The position numbers and the translations under genes are program-made. Under the pieces are notes generated by a model. It did not search any database, was not told the DNA's origin, and worked only from the letters and a program-made list of their open reading frames with translations. From Chitinophagales bacterium (GTDB lineage Bacteria > Bacteroidota > Bacteroidia > Chitinophagales > Saprospiraceae), in NCBI GenBank assembly GCA_013298955.1, contig JAAFJT010000009.1, positions 1 through 64,000 on the forward strand: DNA of 64,000 nt, given 5' to 3'. Position 1 is the first letter of the stretch, and every line of letters starts with the position of its first letter. Shown here piece by piece: positions 18,541 to 27,007 of the stretch.

Positions 18541-19644
18541 GAAATCATATATAATTAATCCATTTTTCATACGAGGTTCAAAAAAAGTCGATTTGGGTGG
18601 CATCGTTCCATCCATATCCGACACGCGCTTCAAATCTGCCCAATCCACAGGATAGAGGCAAAAAAGAGCCCCGCAAGGTGGACAAGCCTGTTCCAAAAGG
18701 CTATTCGATTGGGTTCCATCAATGTAACGCAATCGCTCATCAGTGCGCACATTTTGGATATTCAACAAGGGTTTTAATACCATTTCATTCAAAATATGCA
18801 CATCTAACAAAACTTTATTGGGATATTTTTTTTGAAACTGTATTAAAGTTTGTTTGCGCCAACGCAAATAAACCCATTTGCCTGCGGTAAACATCGACCA
18901 GTCATGCTTACGGGCGGGCATTTTGGCTCTGCCAATGAATTGTAACGTAGTAACTTTTAACAATTGTTGCCAAAATTCGAGTTTATCCAAACGCTCCTCA
19001 CACGTCACTAATCGATGGAAAGCGTTGATTATCAATTCATTCGATGGAAAAAAGGCGCAAAACATTTTTTCAAAAGGATGATTTTCAATCATGGTGGAAA
19101 GATTTAAATACGCATTCGCAAACGTGTGGGCGCGATGATGTCCATCCGCAATATACGCCGCAGGCACTTTCTCTTTAAACGCTTGTTGCAACCAATGTAC
19201 GTGTGACGGGTCTGTGACCGCCCAAAAAACATGTTCATCTTCCGCCAATTTCACTGAAAAAAGCGGTTTAGCAATACGTGCATAATTTGTTATAAAACTT
19301 GAAATCTCTAAAACAGGCGGATAAGTCAATAAAATAGGCTTGATAGATGCGCCGCGCTCATTCAACAAATTATCTTGTTTGGACTCGCCAACGGCAATCG
19401 TCCGTTCATGTTTTTTAATATGATTATTCAAATAATCCTCCACATCCACTCCTGCAAGCAGTCCCGTGAACGTGCGCCCTGACCGTTTGATTTGATAGAC
19501 CCAAAAAGCAGGTTTCAGATGCGATTTAAAACAACCTGTTTTTTTTTGTTGCGCGTAATCGAATTTGACCCGTTCAAAAAAAGTATCAGGTGTTGTTATT
19601 TTTTCGAGGTTTGGATAGGTTGATTGGAATGGTGTAAGTTTCAT
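18532..19644 (-). CDS. DUF1015 family protein
   Basis: 370 residues. Family hallmarks are YQIKRSGRTFTGLLAGVDVE then IKKHERT (the HExT-like motif), ILLTYPP, and AYIADGHHRAHTFANAY with a Gly-His-His loop. The family is conserved in bacteria and sometimes called an HTH-domain protein, but its reaction is unknown to me. The stop codon lies inside a family-C palindrome, giving the terminal residues DFNT. Confidence 0.9.
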   Translation of the reverse strand: MKLTPFQSTYPNLEKITTPDTFFERVKFDYAQQKKTGCFKSHLKPAFWVYQIKRSGRTFTGLLAGVDVEDYLNNHIKKHERTIAVGESKQDNLLNERGASIKPILLTYPPVLEISSFITNYARIAKPLFSVKLAEDEHVFWAVTDPSHVHWLQQAFKEKVPAAYIADGHHRAHTFANAYLNLSTMIENHPFEKMFCAFFPSNELIINAFHRLVTCEERLDKLEFWQQLLKVTTLQFIGRAKMPARKHDWSMFTAGKWVYLRWRKQTLIQFQKKYPNKVLLDVHILNEMVLKPLLNIQNVRTDERLRYIDGTQSNSLLEQACPPCGALFCLYPVDWADLKRVSDMDGTMPPKSTFFEPRMKNGLIIYDFNT

Positions 19645-19700
19645 AAACGCGCCCTATGATGTATCAAGAATTATATTTTAATAAATTGAAATATATGCGA

Positions 19701-19810
19701 CAACGTTTGGAGGGTTTAAAACCCTCCAAACGTTTGATTATCAAGTAGTTATAAACAACGTTTGGAGGGTTTAAAACCCTCCAAAGGTTTGATTATCAAG
19801 TAGTTATAAA
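19701..19810. repeat. Two tandem 55-bp units carrying family A palindromes
   Basis: Unit 1 is 19701-19755 and unit 2 is 19756-19810. They differ by one base, which breaks the outermost pair of the second palindrome (AACG becomes AAGG). Each has the core TTTGGAGGGTTTAAAACCC.. plus the tail TTTGATTATCAAGTAGTTAT. Located just after the transketolase stop codon (-). Confidence 0.95.
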
Positions 19811-19814
19811 TATT

Positions 19815-20660
19815 TTAAAAATCGCCTAAGGTTTCTTTTAATTGCGTCATGGCGGCGGCTGTTTGCGCTGCATTTGGGGCGATACCATGCCATTTATGGC
19901 TGCCCATCATGAAATCTACGCCCGCGCCCATCTGAGTTCGCATCAAAACAACGACTGGTTTGCCCTTGCCCAATTGGTTTTTAGCCTTTCTCATACCTGC
20001 AACCAATTGTTTCATATTATTGCCGTCTTTAATTTCTAAAACGTCCCAACCAAAGGCTTTCCATTTGCCGCGCAAATCGCCCAACGTTAATACTTGGTCA
20101 TTAGAACCATCAATTTGTTGCCCATTCCAATCGACCGTTACCAACAAATTGTCTAATTTGTGGTGCGGTGCGAACATCGCGGCTTCCCAAATCTGCCCTT
20201 CTTGCAATTCGCCATCGCCCGTCAAGGCATAGACGGTGCTATTATCGCCATCCATTTTCTTCGCCAATGCCGCGCCAATCGCCACCGACAAGCCTTGTCC
20301 TAACGAACCAGATGCAATTCTAACGCCCGGAAGTCCTTCATGTGTCGTCGGATGCCCTTGCAAACGGGTATTCAACTTGCGAAAAGTCGCCAATTCGGAC
20401 ACTGGAAAGTAGCCAGAACGCGCCAAAACGCTGTACCAAACAGGCGAAATATGCCCATTCGATAGAAAAAACAAGTCTTCCCCTGCACCTTCCATATTAA
20501 ATTTGGTTTGGTGCTGCATGATTTCAAAATAAAGTGCGGTCAAAAAATCGGCACAACCGAGCGAACCGCCCGGATGTCCAGAATTAGCTTGATTGACCAT
20601 GCGCACAATATCGCGGCGCACTTGTTGCGCGATGTTTTCCAATTCGGTGATGTTTGCCAT
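19815..20660 (-). CDS. Transketolase, N-terminal (ThDP-binding) subunit
   Basis: 281 residues from the ATG at 20660 (MANITELENIAQQVRRDIVR). Upstream in-frame codons to 20708 run into a repeat and were excluded. It covers only the pyrophosphate-binding half: SGHPGGSLGCADFL, GSLGQGLSVAIGAALA, and the ThDP motif GDGELQEGQIWEA. The C-terminal half (Pyr and transketolase-C domains) is absent from both flanks, where DUF1015 and pyrH sit, so the partner subunit must be encoded elsewhere. Two-gene transketolases are known in other bacteria and archaea, normally side by side. Confidence 0.9.
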   Translation of the reverse strand: MANITELENIAQQVRRDIVRMVNQANSGHPGGSLGCADFLTALYFEIMQHQTKFNMEGAGEDLFFLSNGHISPVWYSVLARSGYFPVSELATFRKLNTRLQGHPTTHEGLPGVRIASGSLGQGLSVAIGAALAKKMDGDNSTVYALTGDGELQEGQIWEAAMFAPHHKLDNLLVTVDWNGQQIDGSNDQVLTLGDLRGKWKAFGWDVLEIKDGNNMKQLVAGMRKAKNQLGKGKPVVVLMRTQMGAGVDFMMGSHKWHGIAPNAAQTAAAMTQLKETLGDF

Positions 20661-20676
20661 GTTGATATTTTTTTGA

Positions 20677-20843
20677 CACATAGGAAACATAGGGATACAA
20701 TAGGTCACATATAGAAATTTTTTTAAATGTATTTATCAATTGATAATCAATAAAATAAATATTTAATTTATTTTCTAATTAAAAACGAGTCTTATGAAAA
20801 AATGTCTCTATGTGACCTATGTATTACTATGTGACCTATGTGT
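20677..20843. repeat. Palindrome, family C copy 2
   Basis: Outer arms ACACATAGGAAACATAGGG.. and ..ACTATGTGACCTATGTGT pair imperfectly around an A/T-rich centre of about 70 nt. The right arm begins at the base next to the TAA stop of pyrH (20844-20846 on the minus strand). Confidence 0.85.
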
Positions 20844-21560
20844 TTACCCTTCGACGAGCGTTCCAACGCGCTCTCCGTGAACGATTTTAATTAAATTATC
20901 TTTTTTATTAATGTCGAAAACAATGATAGGCAAATTGTTCTCTTGGCAGAGGGTGAAAGCGGTCATGTCCATCACATTCAAACCCATTGCAATCACTTTG
21001 GTGAAAGTCACCTTATCAAATTTTTTGGCATTCGGGTCTTTTTCGGGGTCTGCCGTGTAAACGCCATCCACCCGCGTCCCTTTCAAAATCACATCGGCAT
21101 TGATTTCATTCGCCCGCAAAGCCGCCGCCGAATCCGTCGTAAAATACGGGCTGCCCGTACCCGCTACAAAAATAATCACCCGACCTTTTTCCAAATGTCG
21201 GGTTGCCCGCCGCCGAATATACGGTTCTGCAATCTCCTTCATTTCAATCGCCGAAATCAATCGCGTATCCACTTTGACGCTTTCGAGCGCACTTTGCAAC
21301 GCCATACCATTGATGACGGTTGCCAACATGCCCATATAATCGCCTTGAACGCGCTCAATCCCAGACTTCTCCGCCTGAATCCCGCGATAAATGTTGCCAC
21401 CACCAATCACGATAGCGACTTCAATGCCCAATTCGACTAATTCTCGGATTTGCAAAGCGTAATGTTGTAACATTTCCGCCGTAATGCCAAATTTTTGACT
21501 GCCCATGAGGGATTCACCACTCAGTTTGAGCAAAATGCGTTTATATTTGAGGTCTGCCAT
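20844..21560 (-). CDS. pyrH: UMP kinase
   Basis: Phosphorylates UMP to UDP in pyrimidine nucleotide synthesis; hexameric and GTP/UTP-regulated in most bacteria. 238 residues from the ATG at 21560 ([20 protein letters not shown]). The frame upstream to 21629 is not family-like. Motifs: [34 protein letters not shown], and [14 protein letters not shown]. It follows tsf, from which a terminator and its own -7 box separate it. Confidence 0.96.
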   Translation of the reverse strand: MADLKYKRILLKLSGESLMGSQKFGITAEMLQHYALQIRELVELGIEVAIVIGGGNIYRGIQAEKSGIERVQGDYMGMLATVINGMALQSALESVKVDTRLISAIEMKEIAEPYIRRRATRHLEKGRVIIFVAGTGSPYFTTDSAAALRANEINADVILKGTRVDGVYTADPEKDPNAKKFDKVTFTKVIAMGLNVMDMTAFTLCQENNLPIIVFDINKKDNLIKIVHGERVGTLVEG

Positions 21561-21592
21561 TGGTTTAGATTCAAAGAATGTGAAAGATGCCG

Positions 21593-21600
21593 CAAACTTA
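21593..21600 (-). promoter_or_regulatory. Putative -7 box of pyrH
   Basis: Minus-strand TAAGTTTG fits TAnnTTTG, 32 nt before the pyrH ATG. No clear -33 element at the usual distance. Confidence 0.4.
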
Positions 21601-21603
21601 CAA

Positions 21604-21643
21604 ACAAAAAAGGAGTGAATCGTTCCCAATTCACCCCTTTTTT
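21604..21643. terminator. Terminator between tsf and pyrH
   Basis: Arms ACAAAAAAGGAGTGAAT and ATTCACCCCTTTTTTGT with a short loop and U/A tracts in both directions, 11 bp past the tsf stop. Confidence 0.8.
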
Positions 21644-21653
21644 GTTATTTTTT

Positions 21654-22496
21654 TTAACCTAATGCGATGTGTTTGAAAGCGGTTGCGGTCAACCCCTTTT
21701 TCTCACTTTGCAAGTAAGTTGCCACTGTGAACGCTTTATCTTTCACATATACTTGATTCAATAACGTACTTTCTTTGTAAAAAGCATTCAACTTACCCAT
21801 TGCAATTTTTTCAATCATCGCTTCCGGTTTGCCATCTGCACGCGCTTGTTCTTTGCCGATTTCGATTTCACGCGCAATGATTTCTGCGGAAACGCCCTCT
21901 TTGTCCAACGCGACAGGCTTCATTGCCGCAACTTGCATCGCCACATTTTTGCCTGCTTCAATCAAATCCGTGCCTTCCAAGTTCAACGCGACCAACACAC
22001 CCGCGCGATAACCCGCGTGAATGTACGGAATCACTTGACCCTGACCTGCTGCGGTGACAATCGATGCATAACTTGCCAATTCCACTTTTTCACCCATCAC
22101 ACCTGTTTGTTCTTGGATTTTTTGCATAATCGTCAAATCAGCGTCATAAGCCAAAGCTAATAATGCTTCCAATGTTGCAGGTGTTTTTTGAAGCGCGATT
22201 TCAGCAAAAGATTTTGCCAAATCAATGAAACGGTCTGTTTTCGCCACAAAATCGGTCTCACAACTCAATTTTAGAACGATACCTTTATTACGATTGTGGG
22301 AATTGAGTGCAATCACCACACCTTCTTTTGCTTCGCGGTCAGCGCGTTTGACGGACAATTTTTGTCCTAATTTGCGCAAAAAGTCAATTGCGCCTTCCAT
22401 GTCGCCGCCAGATGCTTCAAGGGCTTTTTTGCAATCGCCCATGCCCGCACCTGTCATATCGCGCAATTCTTTAATAGCAGAAATAGCAACAGCCAT
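21654..22496 (-). CDS. tsf: Translation elongation factor Ts
   Basis: Guanine-nucleotide exchange factor for EF-Tu. 280 residues with the N-terminal UBA-like domain (AISAIKELRDMTGAGMGDCK), the core contact segment LKLSCETDFVAKTDRF, and the C-terminal dimerisation region with FYKESTLLNQ. Lies directly downstream of rpsB, the usual rpsB-tsf order, but a family-B palindrome separates them. Confidence 0.97.
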   Translation of the reverse strand: MAVAISAIKELRDMTGAGMGDCKKALEASGGDMEGAIDFLRKLGQKLSVKRADREAKEGVVIALNSHNRNKGIVLKLSCETDFVAKTDRFIDLAKSFAEIALQKTPATLEALLALAYDADLTIMQKIQEQTGVMGEKVELASYASIVTAAGQGQVIPYIHAGYRAGVLVALNLEGTDLIEAGKNVAMQVAAMKPVALDKEGVSAEIIAREIEIGKEQARADGKPEAMIEKIAMGKLNAFYKESTLLNQVYVKDKAFTVATYLQSEKKGLTATAFKHIALG

Positions 22497-22550
22497 AGTT
22501 GGGATAATGATAAATGAATGAAAATCAATTTATGATGAAAATAGGATAGA

Positions 22551-22655
22551 AATTGGAACACGGATGACGCGGATTTTGCTGATTTACGCGGATTTTTTGT
22601 TTAAAACAAAAAATCCGCGTAAATCAGCAAAATCCGCGTCATCCGCGTTCCAATT
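22551..22655. repeat. Palindrome, family B copy 3, between rpsB and tsf
   Basis: Arms of about 50 bp starting AATTGGAACACGGATGACGC; one mismatch (CACGG versus CGCGG). The middle of the arm reads TTTGCTGATTTACGCGG, unlike copies 1 and 2, yet both arms agree. It lies 8 bp after the rpsB stop inside what is usually a single operon. Confidence 0.95.
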
Positions 22656-22662
22656 CAACAGA

Positions 22663-23385
22663 TTAAGCTCTCGCTCCTTCTTTTACTTCTTTGCCTTTGT
22701 TGCGGTCTTCGAGTCCTTCGCGCAAGCAGCCCACCAAATAATTAGTGATAACGCCCACCGATTTCGACGCATCATCATTTGCAGGAATCGGAAAATCAAT
22801 CGTATTCGGGTCACAATTCGTATCGACCATGCCGAATGTTCTCAAACCCAATTTTTTAGCTTCCGCCAATGCCAAATGCTCATGTCCGATATCGACGATG
22901 AAAACCGCAGCAGGTAGGCGCGTCATATTCGCAATCCCGCCCAATACTTTTTCAATTTTATCGCGGTCACGGCTCATCGTGAGCTTTTCCTTTTTATTGA
23001 TGCTCGTATTCGACTCATCTTTCAACTTGCGGTCGATTTCGTTCATGGTTTTGACAGACTTCCGCACCGTTTGAAAATTCGTCATCATACCACCCAACCA
23101 ACGGTCGGTGACAAAAGGCATGCCGACACTCAATGCAGCCGCTTTGACCAACTCCCGAGATTGCTTTTTCGTTGCCACAAACAATACTTTGCGACCACTT
23201 TTTGCAATCTGACGCATTGCCAACCCTGCACGCTCCAAGCATTCGCTCGTGCGATTGAGGTCAATCAAGTGGATTCCTTTATGTTCCGTGAAGATGTACG
23301 GCAACATTTTCGGATTCCATTTTCTTCTTTGATGCCCGAAGTGTACCCCAGCATCTAATAACTCATTATACGACGGTTTTTCCAT
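22663..23385 (-). CDS. rpsB: 30S ribosomal protein S2
   Basis: 240 residues. Family signatures: LLDAGVHFGHQRRKWNPKM, FTEHKGIHLIDLNRT, VLFVATKKQSRELV, DRWLGGMMTNF and the C-terminal VDTNCDPNTIDFPIPANDDA. Needed for translation initiation with S1 on the small subunit. Part of the order rplM-rpsI-rpsB-tsf. Confidence 0.98.
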   Translation of the reverse strand: MEKPSYNELLDAGVHFGHQRRKWNPKMLPYIFTEHKGIHLIDLNRTSECLERAGLAMRQIAKSGRKVLFVATKKQSRELVKAAALSVGMPFVTDRWLGGMMTNFQTVRKSVKTMNEIDRKLKDESNTSINKKEKLTMSRDRDKIEKVLGGIANMTRLPAAVFIVDIGHEHLALAEAKKLGLRTFGMVDTNCDPNTIDFPIPANDDASKSVGVITNYLVGCLREGLEDRNKGKEVKEGARA

Positions 23386-23486
23386 TATTTTTAAAATAAT
23401 TTGTTTGAAACAGGTCTATACACTTTTTAAAAACGTGCCAAAACGCATTCCAAATGATAAAAAACGCAGCTGTCCAAGCTCCAAGA

Positions 23487-23873
23487 TTAACGTTTAGAGA
23501 ATTGGAAGCTCTTACGTGCTTTCGGTTTACCGAATTTCTTCCGTTCAACAGCTCTCGGGTCCCGCGTAAGGAACTTCTTCTCTTTCAATGGTTTACGGAA
23601 TTCTTCGTTGATTTTCACCAAAATCCGCGAAATACCCATCCGCACCGCTTCAGCTTGTCCTTTGAACCCGCCGCCCGATACATTCACCACAATATCATAA
23701 GCTGTCGCTACACCTACTGTTTCAGTGGGGTCTGTGACTGCGCCTTGCACGTGCGTTTGCGGGAAGTATTCCCGATAATCTTTGCCGTTGACCGTGATTT
23801 TACCTTCACCTTTTCTGAGGAAAACCCGCGCAACAGCAGCTTTTCTGCGCCCTACCGCATTTATGATTTCCAT
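23487..23873 (-). CDS. rpsI: 30S ribosomal protein S9
   Basis: 128 residues, N-terminal NAVGRRKAAVARVFLRKGEG and the conserved basic C-terminal tail ending QFSKR that reaches into the P site. Follows rplM as usual, although a family-A palindrome lies between them. Confidence 0.98.
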   Translation of the reverse strand: MEIINAVGRRKAAVARVFLRKGEGKITVNGKDYREYFPQTHVQGAVTDPTETVGVATAYDIVVNVSGGGFKGQAEAVRMGISRILVKINEEFRKPLKEKKFLTRDPRAVERKKFGKPKARKSFQFSKR

Positions 23874-23958
23874 AATCTAATTTCAAATTTTTGAATGAAT
23901 AATTTTAGATAACTGATGGTTTGAATTAGAATTTTTAAGATGCGTAATCGGACGATAC

Positions 23959-23991
23959 ACCCTTTGGAGGGTTTCAAACCCTCCAAAGGGT
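23959..23991. repeat. Family A palindrome between rplM and rpsI
   Basis: ACCCTTTGGAGGGTTTC then AAACCCTCCAAAGGGT: a variant with CTTTGG in place of GTTTGG, changed on both arms. It sits inside a normally co-transcribed gene pair. Confidence 0.9.
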
Positions 23992-24051
23992 TGATAATCA
24001 ATTTTTTTACTTAAACTCGAAAAATCCTACTTCAAAAAATATATCTAAAAA

Positions 24052-24492
24052 TTATATCAACGGTTCCGGTTTTTGCGCGGTATGCGGGTGCGTATCCCCA
24101 GCATAGACGAACATTTTTTTGAAAATTGCCCGACCCAATTTGGTTTTCGGCAACATGCCTTTCACAGCCGCTTCCATGATCATGGTAGGCTTGCGCTCCA
24201 TCATGTCTTTAGCAATGACTCTTTTCTGACCGCCCGGATAGAGTGAGTAGCGAATGTACTCCTTTTGATCCATTTTTTTGCCAGTAAAAACCGCTTTATC
24301 CGCGTTAATCACGATTACGTAATCGCCGGTATCGGAGTGCGGTGTGAAGGAAGGCTTGTTTTTGCCGCGCAAAACACTGGCAATCTTAGAGCTGATGCGT
24401 CCGACGTGTTCGCCCGCAACATCTACTACATACCATTTGCATTCTGCTTTTTCCTTACTAACGGATACCGTTTTGTAGCTCAAAGTATTCAC
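24052..24492 (-). CDS. rplM: 50S ribosomal protein L13
   Basis: 146 residues with GTG start at 24492 (NTLSYKTVSVSKEKAECKW). Signatures: WYVVDVAGEHVGRISSKIA, FTPHSDTGDYVIVINADK, YSLYPGGQKRV and GMLPKTKLGR. First gene of the ribosomal run; a promoter with both boxes lies about 80 bp upstream, leaving a leader of about 70 nt that could carry feedback control. Confidence 0.98.
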   Translation of the reverse strand: MNTLSYKTVSVSKEKAECKWYVVDVAGEHVGRISSKIASVLRGKNKPSFTPHSDTGDYVIVINADKAVFTGKKMDQKEYIRYSLYPGGQKRVIAKDMMERKPTMIMEAAVKGMLPKTKLGRAIFKKMFVYAGDTHPHTAQKPEPLI

Positions 24493-24756
24493 CTTATGAA
24501 CTTTTTGTTATATGAGAAAATCACACTGTATATCTACATGTTGTGGATAACAGTATCTTAAAAAATCGCGCAAATCTACGAAACTTATTCTAATACAATG
24601 TCTTTTTTCCTTTTTTTCTGTTTAAATTTTTACCGAACCGCCTTGAAGCGTTTATAGGTAATGCGTTTAATCTGCTTTTGGACTCCCCAAGTTGTTGAAT
24701 TTTAGAATAGCTGCTTTTAAAGCTCCCAATTTGTAACCAGTTTAAGTAAAAAACCT
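24493..24756. other. rplM upstream region
   Basis: The first ~110 bp hold the rplM leader and promoter. The remainder to 24756 is A/T-rich with no supported gene or repeat. Confidence 0.5.
24571..24598 (-). promoter_or_regulatory. Promoter of rplM (TTG-N17-TAGATTTG)
   Basis: On the minus strand TTG (24596-24598), a 17-nt spacer, then TAGATTTG (24571-24578). This matches the Bacteroidota -33/-7 layout and precedes the start codon by about 78 nt. Confidence 0.6.
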
Positions 24757-24910
24757 AAGTTGCGCGGTAATACCGTTTTAGGCAGAAAAAAGACTTTCTG
24801 GATACGTGTGTGTGTTGTTTTTTTTGGAATAGGGCAAATCCCTATTCCAAAAAACAACACAGACATCCCCATCTCCCTCTTTTTCGGCGGCGAAGCCGCC
24901 TACCGCGCTT
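24757..24910. repeat. Family E nested palindrome, copy 1
   Basis: AAGTTGCGCGGTAATACCG opens the unit. A long inner hairpin follows (ACGTGTGTGTGTTGTTTTTT and GGAATAGGG facing CCCTATTCC and AAAAAACAACAC), then GGCGGCGAAGCCGCC and TACCGCGC. It ends against the stop codon of the amine oxidase gene (24909-24911). The second copy is 49654-49808. Confidence 0.9.
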
Positions 24911-26894
24911 ATTTCACATCCATTGCAGGATTGGCATCAAAAAATTGACACGGTTTGAGCGTAATCGTATGCCAAACCGTTGGCAAAACGGGCCAATCTT
25001 CGGGACTCGTCAAGTGATGAAAACCCAATGTTTTCCAAATGACCACATCTTTATTATCAATCGACCGTTTTTGTTTCAACCAAGTTTGAATCCCATCTGA
25101 ACCATTGCTTTGATTTGGGTATTTGCCACTTGGATACAAATTATCTTTACTATATGGAGTCACCCAAAGTGGTTTAGTCGTCCATGAAGCGCGGATTGCT
25201 GGAAAATCATCTGCGGATAGATTCGATGTATGATTATCACCCATAATATAAAAACCCTTGACTTGCCCATGTTTATTCTTCTTATTGGGGTTGAAAACGC
25301 GCCAATATTCTTCATGTCCTTGTGCATTTTTTTCAACCGCACCTTCTGTCAACAATGGATGCGACACCAATTCCCAACCACTTTTTCGACGATTATTCGG
25401 GTATCGGACAGGCACTAAACGGTCTGCGGTAAAGGCATTTTCCGTTCCATCAATGTCCAAATCCAACCGAAATGATAAAAAATGGTCATGATAAACGCCT
25501 ACTAAATTGGGCGCGACCAATCTGCCCACTTTCGTATCCGCAAGAGCCGTGTTAGAACTCATGTCAGTTGCTTTCACGCCTTTGACGGCATCCATGCCCG
25601 TCGCGCCGACTTCGATGCGCAACTCTCCTTTCGGGCTAAACACAAAATCCACCACATAATCATAATTGCCCACCACAGGAATCATCCGCACCACCAATTC
25701 CGTTTCAACCCGACTTTCATGGGTTTCATTCATAAATTCAGCATGTCGCCAAAGCGGACGAGTGGTGTTGCGCTCGAAAATCCCTGCAATTTCCTTGCTC
25801 ACACTCGGATTGCCCTTATCATCCGACAAAGTGGCATCCAATAAGAACGCCTCTTTCGGCAAATCCAATCCGGGTTTCAACCGAGATGCCAACAAGCCAA
25901 AACCATATTCGCCAATATCCATATACGAGCGAAACGACCAATTTTCATCTGCATCCATGTAAGGCACAAACATCTCATTTGCCGACAATTGATGCGCCAC
26001 TGCATGCCCGTCATACGAGACCATCGAAACGACAGGTCCAAAACGCCTATCGACCCGAAAATGGAATTTCCACTTGTCCCAAAGGTAAAAACCAGCTTCT
26101 TTTTTGAAATTATAGCCATTTGGAGCTGTATTTTCCACTTTTTTGGAAGCTAAACGCTTGCTTGCAATGGTTTTTTCGTCATAATCATGGTTACCTTTGC
26201 TGACGGGGATGATGCCCGAATCAATCAATTTGACCACTTTTTGGGCATTTAAATCCACCACTGCGACGACACCTTCAATAGGTTTGCCCCAAACATTGCG
26301 AGTCACATTTTCATTATCGAAAAAAGGAACGCGCAACAATCGTTTTCCTGCCTCCATCGTATCTGCAAAATAGCCCGCCGTCAAAGGCGCGGGAACCAAT
26401 TTTTCAAACGTTTTGTAGCCTCTTTTTTGCATCGCCGCCTGCCAACGCGGGTCTTTTTTAGCGATTTCGCCTGCTGCCGCCCATTCTTCGAGCATGATAC
26501 TTGGTTGTATCCCTTCTATTTTTTGCCAAGAAAGCATTTTTTGACCTGTCAAATCCAGTACTGCTTCAAAAATAGCCGTTCCTTGTTTGATAATGACTTG
26601 CGCTTGACGCGGGATAGGCATCCCTGTTTTCCAAGTTAAAACCGTTGTTTTTTCGGGTTCTAACAATTTAATATCGGGAAAACGCGTCAAACTATCCACT
26701 TTTTGAGCCTTGATGAGGATGTCTTTGGCGGTTTTCAACTCCGAAGCGGTCAAAGCATCCATCGGATGTTCGACGATTGCTTGTTCGGTTTTCGCGCCTG
26801 TGGAGGCTTCTGACGGTTTTGCGGGTTGCCGACAGCTCACCCAAATACAGCCCAAACATAGGGGCAGATAGATTTTTTTGTGTAAAAAAAACAT
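24909..26894 (-). CDS. Copper amine oxidase (primary-amine oxidase), lipoprotein
   Basis: Oxidatively deaminates primary amines to aldehydes with H2O2 and NH3 using copper and topaquinone. 661 residues. Lipoprotein signal with Cys21 (CLGCIWVSC). Catalytic base Asp in YMDIGEYGFG, topaquinone-precursor Tyr in VGNYDYVVDF, copper ligands in HDHFLSFRLDLDIDG and in LGFHHLTSPEDWPVLP near the C-terminus. All expected active-site residues are present. Export plus a lipid anchor suggests periplasmic use of amines as nitrogen or carbon source. The stop lies at the edge of a family-E repeat. Confidence 0.93.
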   Translation of the reverse strand: MFFLHKKIYLPLCLGCIWVSCRQPAKPSEASTGAKTEQAIVEHPMDALTASELKTAKDILIKAQKVDSLTRFPDIKLLEPEKTTVLTWKTGMPIPRQAQVIIKQGTAIFEAVLDLTGQKMLSWQKIEGIQPSIMLEEWAAAGEIAKKDPRWQAAMQKRGYKTFEKLVPAPLTAGYFADTMEAGKRLLRVPFFDNENVTRNVWGKPIEGVVAVVDLNAQKVVKLIDSGIIPVSKGNHDYDEKTIASKRLASKKVENTAPNGYNFKKEAGFYLWDKWKFHFRVDRRFGPVVSMVSYDGHAVAHQLSANEMFVPYMDADENWSFRSYMDIGEYGFGLLASRLKPGLDLPKEAFLLDATLSDDKGNPSVSKEIAGIFERNTTRPLWRHAEFMNETHESRVETELVVRMIPVVGNYDYVVDFVFSPKGELRIEVGATGMDAVKGVKATDMSSNTALADTKVGRLVAPNLVGVYHDHFLSFRLDLDIDGTENAFTADRLVPVRYPNNRRKSGWELVSHPLLTEGAVEKNAQGHEEYWRVFNPNKKNKHGQVKGFYIMGDNHTSNLSADDFPAIRASWTTKPLWVTPYSKDNLYPSGKYPNQSNGSDGIQTWLKQKRSIDNKDVVIWKTLGFHHLTSPEDWPVLPTVWHTITLKPCQFFDANPAMDVK

Positions 26895-26937
26895 TTAGTT
26901 GGTCATTTTTTAAAATAAGCTAATTTATATGTAGTAT

Positions 26938-26970
26938 AACGTTTGGAGGGTTTGAAACCCTCCAAACGTT
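26938..26970. repeat. Family A palindrome
   Basis: AACGTTTGGAGGGTTTGAAACCCTCCAAACGTT, written here as two arms AACGTTTGGAGGGTTT and AAACCCTCCAAACGTT sharing a G centre. The flank toward 27000 (GTTGTCGATTATTAAACTTT) is the inverted left flank of the family. It lies downstream of the histidine kinase gene. Confidence 0.93.
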
Positions 26971-27007
26971 GTTGTCGATTATTAAACTTTAACTAAATCC
27001 CCCAAAT

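Noticed and set aside
20661-20708. Longer N-terminus of the transketolase subunit from 20708
   Set aside because: The extra codons lie in the family-C repeat and are not homologous to transketolases.
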